From NCBI GenBank assembly GCA_003232155.1, contig QILY01000018.1, positions 1 to 10,416 on the forward strand: a stretch of DNA of 10,416 nt, written 5' to 3'. This DNA is from Maribacter sp. GTDB taxonomy: Bacteria; Bacteroidota; Bacteroidia; Flavobacteriales; Flavobacteriaceae. Of the stretch, positions 6,660-10,416 are shown piece after piece. Each line of letters begins with the position of its first letter. Position 1 is the first letter of the stretch. The notes beneath the pieces were generated by a model, which worked only from the letters and a program-made list of their open reading frames with translations, had not been told where the DNA came from and ran no database searches. A program made the position numbers and the translations under genes.

Positions 6660-7849
6660 CAATTTTTATAACTTTTAAGAGCGTTTTTTAGTATGTTGAC
6701 AGCTCTTTTAAGACTTTCTTTGTCTAATACATAAGCAATTCGTATTTGATTTTTACCTAGTCCTTCAGTGGCGTAAAATCCACCTGCTGGAGCTACCATA
6801 ACAGTTTCATTGTTAATTCTGAAGTTTTCCAATAACCATTGCGCAAATTTATCAGCATCAGTAATGGGCAGTTCGGCAATACAATAAAAAGCACCTTGTG
6901 GTTTGGCAACTTTAACGCCTTCGATTTTTTCTAGTTCTTCAATGAGAATATTTCGGCGTTCAACATACTCTTCTTTTACATCATCAAAATAGCTCTGAGG
7001 AGTTTCTAAAGCAGCTTCACTGGCAATTTGCGCATAAGTTGGAGGTGATAATCGTGCCTGAGCAAATTTCATTGCAGTTGCAATGACTTCTTTGTTTTTT
7101 GAAACCAAACAACCTATACGCGCACCACACATACTATATCTTTTTGATACAGAGTCAACAATAATTGCGTATTCTTCAATACCTACTTCTTGTAGAATGG
7201 AATAATGCTCTCTACCGTCATAGGTGAATTCCCGATACACTTCATCAGCTATTAAAAACAAATTGTGTTTTTTTACAATTGAGGCCAGTTTTTGTATTTC
7301 TTCTTTACTATATAAATATCCTGTAGGGTTGCCAGGGTTGCAAATAAGGATTGCCTTGGTTTTTTCACTAATAAGTTTTTCAAACTCTTCAATGGGGGGC
7401 AAAGCAAAATTAGTGTCTATGTCAGATATTACCGGAACCACTTTTACACCGGAAGCAGTGGCAAAACCATTATAATTGGCATAAAAAGGTTCAGGAATGA
7501 TAATTTCATTATCAGTATCTGCAATTGTTCCCATAACAAATGATAGGGCCTCAGAACCTCCCGTGGTCACAATAATATCTTGGGCGTTTACATGTATTTC
7601 ATTTTTAGCGTAGTATTTCGTCAACTTTTCTCGATATTCCTCTGAACCTTCCGTTCGGCTATAAGCAATGACATCTAATGTATTGTTTTTGACGGCATCT
7701 AGGGCAACTTGAGGTGTTTTGATATCTGGTTGGCCAATATTAAGATGTATGACTTTTACGCCTTGTTTTTTTGCGTCTTCTGCGTAAGGAACGAGTTTAC
7801 GTATAGGAGATTGGGGCATAGCCCGCCCTTTATATGATATCGATGGCAT
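6659..7849 (-). CDS. Pyridoxal-phosphate-dependent class I/II aminotransferase (aspartate aminotransferase-like)
   Basis: This 396-residue fold-type I aminotransferase is cytoplasmic. Visible residues are GGSEAL (97-102, phosphate cup), Asn171 in ICNPGNPTG, Asp202 and Tyr205 in ADEVYREF, the PLP-binding Lys236 in DSVSKRYSM with Arg244 in CGARIG, and the carboxylate-binding Arg370 in QIRIAYV. The family transfers amino groups from aspartate, alanine or aromatic amino acids to 2-oxoglutarate. Substrate choice cannot be read from sequence, so no symbol is given. The start is ATG at 7849; an in-frame TTG at 7855 would add only two residues. It leads a two-gene unit with murB, with a candidate promoter immediately upstream. 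Nothing is missing or unusual. Confidence 0.93.
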   Translation of the reverse strand: MPSISYKGRAMPQSPIRKLVPYAEDAKKQGVKVIHLNIGQPDIKTPQVALDAVKNNTLDVIAYSRTEGSEEYREKLTKYYAKNEIHVNAQDIIVTTGGSEALSFVMGTIADTDNEIIIPEPFYANYNGFATASGVKVVPVISDIDTNFALPPIEEFEKLISEKTKAILICNPGNPTGYLYSKEEIQKLASIVKKHNLFLIADEVYREFTYDGREHYSILQEVGIEEYAIIVDSVSKRYSMCGARIGCLVSKNKEVIATAMKFAQARLSPPTYAQIASEAALETPQSYFDDVKEEYVERRNILIEELEKIEGVKVAKPQGAFYCIAELPITDADKFAQWLLENFRINNETVMVAPAGGFYATEGLGKNQIRIAYVLDKESLKRAVNILKNALKSYKN

Positions 7850-7866
7850 ATTCAATAAATTTTAAG

Positions 7867-7897
7867 CAAAAATGGGAAATACTAACGGACAAAACAA
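7867..7897 (-). promoter_or_regulatory. Candidate promoter of the aminotransferase-murB unit
   Basis: On the minus strand TTG (7897-7895) is followed after 20 bases by CATTTTTG (7874-7867). This is a -33/-7 pair with correct spacing and one mismatch to TAnnTTTG. The start codon lies 17 bases beyond, giving a very short leader. Confidence 0.4.
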
Positions 7898-7910
7898 TAA
7901 TCGAAGATGA

Positions 7911-7940
7911 TATTTAACTCAACCAACATAGTGTTAAATA
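7911..7940. repeat. Inverted repeat in the divergent gap between the aminotransferase and protease genes
   Basis: TATTTAAC (7911-7918) and GTTAAATA (7933-7940) are exact 8-base inverted copies with a 14-base spacer. They lie just upstream of the -33 position of the aminotransferase promoter, where an operator could sit. AT-rich arms make chance plausible. Confidence 0.3.
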
Positions 7941-8003
7941 ATACACACACAACGAAAATTATTTGTAAATTAAAGCTTTTATAAATAACTAAAAACAAGA
8001 TAG

Positions 8004-9344
8004 TTGGCTTTATACAGATGCTATATTATTTTTTTTATATGCTGTTTTCCAATTTTTGTGAGCGCACAAGCATTCAATTTGCCAGAGGGGAAAAACTTTG
8101 AAAAAGTTAAATTTCGTTTGATTAATAATGTGATGGTCATTCCTATGGAAGTAAATGGAACTAAGCTATCCTTTATTCTAGATTCAGGTGTTAGCAACCC
8201 AATACTTTTTAATTTGTCCGATCAAGATTCTGTTCAAATAAATACAGTTTCAGAAGTCACTATCAGAGGTTTGGGCAGCGGTGAGCCTATAAAAGCGTTA
8301 CGTTCTCTGAATAACTTTTTTAAGATGGGTAAAATCAAAAACCACAACCAGAAATTGTATGTGGTTTTAGACAAGGAATTGAATTTTTCCCCTTCTCTGG
8401 GTATTCCTATTCATGGCTATTCATGGGATTATAGGTTATGATTTGTTCAGAGACTTTGTAGTTGATATTAACTACAGTACTAAAAACATCAAGTTTCATA
8501 ATCCAGATAGCTATACTCACAAAAAGAACAGAAAAAGTCAAACATTGCCTTTGTCTATACGGAATAAGAAAGCGTATATAGACGGAAAGGTGATTTTTGA
8601 AGATGCGAATAGTGTACCGGTAAAATTATTGGTCGATACAGGAAGTAGTGATGGCTTTTTGAAGGAGATAACTTAGATATACCCGATAAAAATTATGATG
8701 ATTTTTTAGGAAGGGGATTGGGCGGAAATATTTATGGCAAACGTACTATGGTAAGTACTATACAAATAGGCGATTTTTCAATACAAGACGCTAAGGCCGC
8801 TTTTCCAAATATGGAGTCTTTTAGTGCAATCAAAAGTTTAGGAAACAGAAACGGCAGTATTGGCGGTGAAGTTTTAAAAAGATTTAATATTGTTTTTGAT
8901 TATCCCAATAAGGAAGTTACGCTACGAAAAAACGGGTATTTCAATACTCCTTTTCAATATAATATGAGTGGTATTGACATACAACATAATGGGCTTCGCT
9001 ATATTGCCGAAAGTATTGCAGATGCACATGGTATTGTAAAAGAAAAGGAAAAATCATTTGGTAATGTTCAAATTCTTTTTGAAAATAAAACAAGACTTAG
9101 TTTAGTGCCCGAGATTATTGTTTCAGGTATACGTGCAGGAAGTCCAGCAGATGCTGCCGGATTAAAAGAAGGCGATGTTATTCTTGCTGTTAATGGTAAG
9201 AGTGTTCATAAATATAAACTTCAAGAGATTCTGCACATGCTTAATGAAAGGGAAGGGAAAAAAGTTCGGTTGCGTATTGAGCGATACGACTCTGATTTAC
9301 TCTTCACTTTTGTTCTTAAAAATATGTTCAAAGAAAAACCCTGA
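8004..9344 (+). pseudogene. Retropepsin-like aspartyl protease with C-terminal PDZ domain, disrupted by two indels
   Basis: Three frames read as one protein of about 445 residues: 8004 to about 8416 (frame 3), about 8417-8660 (frame 1), then frame 3 again to the stop at 9342-9344. Part one has a signal peptide (FFICCFPIFVSAQA) and the first active-site motif FILDSGVSNPILF (Asp60, DSG). Part two continues with HGIIGYDLFRDFVVDINY and the second motif LLVDTGSSDG. Part three carries GEVLKRFNIVFDYPNKEVTL and a PDZ domain (AGSPADAAGLKEGDVILAVN). Exported proteases of this plan are common in Flavobacteriaceae. As written, translation stops at 8441 after 145 residues, losing the second catalytic Asp and the PDZ domain. 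The only available start is TTG at 8004, preceded by an in-frame TAG; no promoter was found. This is a recent pseudogene, or a gene carrying sequence errors, since the rest of the coding sequence is well preserved. Confidence 0.85.
8407..8426 (+). repeat. 10-bp perfect tandem duplication that causes a frameshift
   Basis: CTATTCATGG occurs twice without a gap (8407-8416 and 8417-8426). Removing one copy restores the codons for GIPIHGIIGYDLF, the wording expected in this protease family, and joins the first and second reading frames. Confidence 0.95.
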
Positions 9345-9367
9345 TAACATATACTATCAGGGTTTTT
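9334..9367. terminator. Bidirectional intrinsic terminator between the protease and DUF1573 genes
   Basis: AAAAACCCTGATA (9334-9346) pairs perfectly with TATCAGGGTTTTT (9355-9367), a 13-bp stem with an 8-base loop. A T-run follows the GC core on both strands. The TGA stop of the protease gene is inside the left arm, and the DUF1573 stop is 13 bases to the right, so one hairpin serves two convergent genes. Confidence 0.92.
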
Positions 9368-9380
9368 ATGTAGCGTATTA

Positions 9381-9767
9381 CTACTTTCCTTCCGGAGCTT
9401 TTATTTCTCCTTTAATTTTTAAAATCTTGGTAGGTGTATCCGCATTTGAAATTACTGTTATGGCCTTTCGAATAGGACCTACTCTGTTCGTATCATACTT
9501 TACTTGAATTTCTCCAGTTTTACCAGGTAAAATTGGTTTTTCAGGTTTTTTAGGTATAGTACAGCCACAGCTAGAACTTACTTTACTGATAATTAACGGT
9601 GCATTACCTGTATTTGTAAACTCAAATATACGAATACCATCACTACCTTTTTCTATTGCACCGTAATCTACAGTCTCAGCCTTAAATTCAATTTTTGCTA
9701 CAGTTTCTTGTGCAGTTAAACCAAACCCTAGTAAGCCAATAAACAATATAAGTACTATTTTTTTCAT
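9381..9767 (-). CDS. Exported DUF1573 domain protein
   Basis: This 128-residue protein begins with a clear signal peptide (KKIVLILFIGLLGFGLTAQ, cleavage expected near residue 20). The rest is a single immunoglobulin-like DUF1573 (ASH/HYDIN-like) domain: FKAETVDYGAIEKGSDG, FEFTNTGNAPLIISKVSSSCGCT, then LPGKTGEIQVKYDT and ITVISNAD. The paired cysteines 67 and 69 (SSCGCT) are the hallmark of the bacterial family. The protein is expected in the periplasm or outside the cell. Its role is unknown; the fold suggests protein binding or scaffolding. The start ATG at 9767 follows an A/G-rich stretch (AAAAGAAC). The gene appears to be transcribed alone from a -7 element 24 bases upstream, and it ends at the shared terminator. 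Confidence 0.92.
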   Translation of the reverse strand: MKKIVLILFIGLLGFGLTAQETVAKIEFKAETVDYGAIEKGSDGIRIFEFTNTGNAPLIISKVSSSCGCTIPKKPEKPILPGKTGEIQVKYDTNRVGPIRKAITVISNADTPTKILKIKGEIKAPEGK

Positions 9768-9791
9768 GTTCTTTTAATTTAGGGCGAATCC

Positions 9792-9799
9792 CAAAAGTA
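9792..9799 (-). promoter_or_regulatory. Predicted promoter (-7 element) of the DUF1573 gene
   Basis: The minus strand reads TACTTTTG, a full TAnnTTTG match, ending 24 bases before the ATG. No convincing TTG -33 element is seen at 17-23 bases upstream. Confidence 0.5.
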
Positions 9800-9849
9800 A
9801 ATGTTTTTAATGAACCTCTAAAATTCTTTTCTTATATACTAACGTTACT

Positions 9850-9874
9850 TATTTTTGTTTCGTATTTAATTTTG
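9850..9874 (+). promoter_or_regulatory. Candidate promoter elements of valS
   Basis: Two plus-strand matches to TAnnTTTG lie here: TATTTTTG (9850-9857) and TAATTTTG (9867-9874). Either would give a leader of roughly 85-110 bases. Downstream, ATTACAT (9886-9892) and ATGTAAT (9910-9916) could form a 7-bp stem in that leader. No T-box features are visible. Confidence 0.4.
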
Positions 9875-9967
9875 GGTAAAAACCCATTACATCTCTATAA
9901 ATTTAACATATGTAATCTCAGGTATATTTTTAATACTAGGTTATGTAGACAAAAACAGTGCCAAAAA

Positions 9968-10416
9968 ATGGATATTCAATCAAAATATGAACCCACAACA
10001 GTAGAAAATCATTGGTATGACTACTGGATGAAACACGGCTACTTTCACTCCACTCCCGATGATAGGGAACCTTACACTATTGTAATTCCGCCGCCAAATG
10101 TTACTGGTGTACTTCATATGGGGCATATGTTGAACAATACCATACAAGATGTATTAACTCGAAGAGCACGACTTATGGGTAAAAATGCGTGTTGGGTGCC
10201 CGGTACGGATCATGCTTCTATTGCTACTGAGGCTAAAGTAGTTGCTAAATTAAAGGAGCAAGGCATCAATAAAAGTGATTTAACCCGTGAAGAATTCTTG
10301 AAACATGCTTGGGATTGGACCCATGAATACGGAGGCGTGATTTTAGAACAACTCAAAAAATTAGGCTGTTCGTGTGATTGGGAGCGTACTGCTTTTACTA
10401 TGGATGAAGATAGATA
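9968..10416 (+). CDS. valS: Valyl-tRNA synthetase, N-terminal part only
   Basis: The open frame starts at ATG 9968 and runs off the window after 149 codons. It charges tRNA-Val with valine in the cytoplasm. The class I signature is clear: PPPNVTGVLHMGHMLNNT, with HMGH at 50-53 serving as the HIGH motif. It is followed by other ValRS wording: WVPGTDHASIATEAKV, LTREEFLKHAWDWTHEYGG and LKKLGCSCDWERTAFTMDE. The combination of TGVLHMGH and GTDHASIATE separates it from isoleucyl- and leucyl-tRNA synthetases. The region before the start is A-rich (GCCAAAAA) rather than a Shine-Dalgarno. The KMSKS loop, editing domain remainder, anticodon domain and C-terminal coiled coil lie outside. The gene is divergent from the DUF1573 gene. 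Confidence 0.97.
   Translation, partial: MDIQSKYEPTTVENHWYDYWMKHGYFHSTPDDREPYTIVIPPPNVTGVLHMGHMLNNTIQDVLTRRARLMGKNACWVPGTDHASIATEAKVVAKLKEQGINKSDLTREEFLKHAWDWTHEYGGVILEQLKKLGCSCDWERTAFTMDEDR

Noticed and set aside
3551..7475. Other plus-strand open frames opposite the sigma, anti-sigma, murB and aminotransferase genes
   Set aside because: These are frame shadows of well-supported minus-strand genes, rich in unlikely Ser/Cys/Phe runs and without conserved motifs.
8400..8690. Programmed ribosomal frameshifting in the protease gene
   Set aside because: No heptameric slippery site with a downstream structure is evident, and the first shift is fully explained by an exact tandem duplication. Two programmed shifts in one gene would be exceptional.
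9175..9507. Plus-strand open frame overlapping the PDZ region and the DUF1573 gene
   Set aside because: It is out of frame with a clear PDZ domain, crosses the bidirectional terminator and is antisense to DUF1573.
9873..9886. Small hairpin TGGGT/ACCCA before valS as a riboswitch or T-box
   Set aside because: The stem is only 5 bp, and no specifier loop, T-box sequence or conserved riboswitch core is visible.
1..10416. tRNA, rRNA, CRISPR array, insertion sequence or prophage content
   Set aside because: No cloverleaf, spaced direct-repeat series, transposase or phage-like reading frame was seen on either strand.

Overview
The window is AT-rich chromosomal DNA from a member of Bacteroidetes, most likely a marine-type Flavobacteriaceae. 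This rests on several matches to TAnnTTTG, the -7 element of that phylum, on A-rich start regions without a clear Shine-Dalgarno, and on gene types typical of the family: a TPR sensor kinase, a retropepsin-like protease with a PDZ domain, a DUF1573 protein and a RskA-type anti-sigma factor. It looks like core chromosome. I saw no transposase, integrase, tRNA, rRNA or CRISPR array.

From base 1 to about 7850 every gene lies on the minus strand. In transcription order the units are: (a) a PLP-dependent aminotransferase followed by murB, joined by a one-base stop/start overlap; (b) an ECF sigma factor and its RskA-like membrane anti-sigma factor, joined by an ATGA overlap and closed by a strong intrinsic terminator; (c) starting 9 bases beyond that hairpin, a 69-residue membrane protein with four cysteines and then a second ECF sigma factor; (d) lipA (lipoyl synthase), a type I GAPDH, and a TPR sensor kinase that overlaps GAPDH by four bases (TTGA) and runs off the left edge.

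From 7850 rightwards the strand alternates. A plus-strand aspartyl protease gene (8004-9344) is split into three reading frames. The first break is an exact 10-bp tandem duplication. The second is a net indel of opposite sign that returns to the original frame. The broken gene converges on a DUF1573 protein gene, and both share a 13-bp bidirectional terminator. Divergent from DUF1573 is valS, cut by the right edge.

Functionally this is housekeeping metabolism (cell-wall precursor synthesis, lipoylation, glycolysis or gluconeogenesis, tRNA charging) interleaved with three envelope or stress signalling modules: two ECF sigma units and one sensor kinase. The parts most worth following up are the double-indel protease gene, the membrane Cys-rich protein paired with a sigma factor and controlled from a palindrome-bearing start region, and three genes that can only start at TTG.
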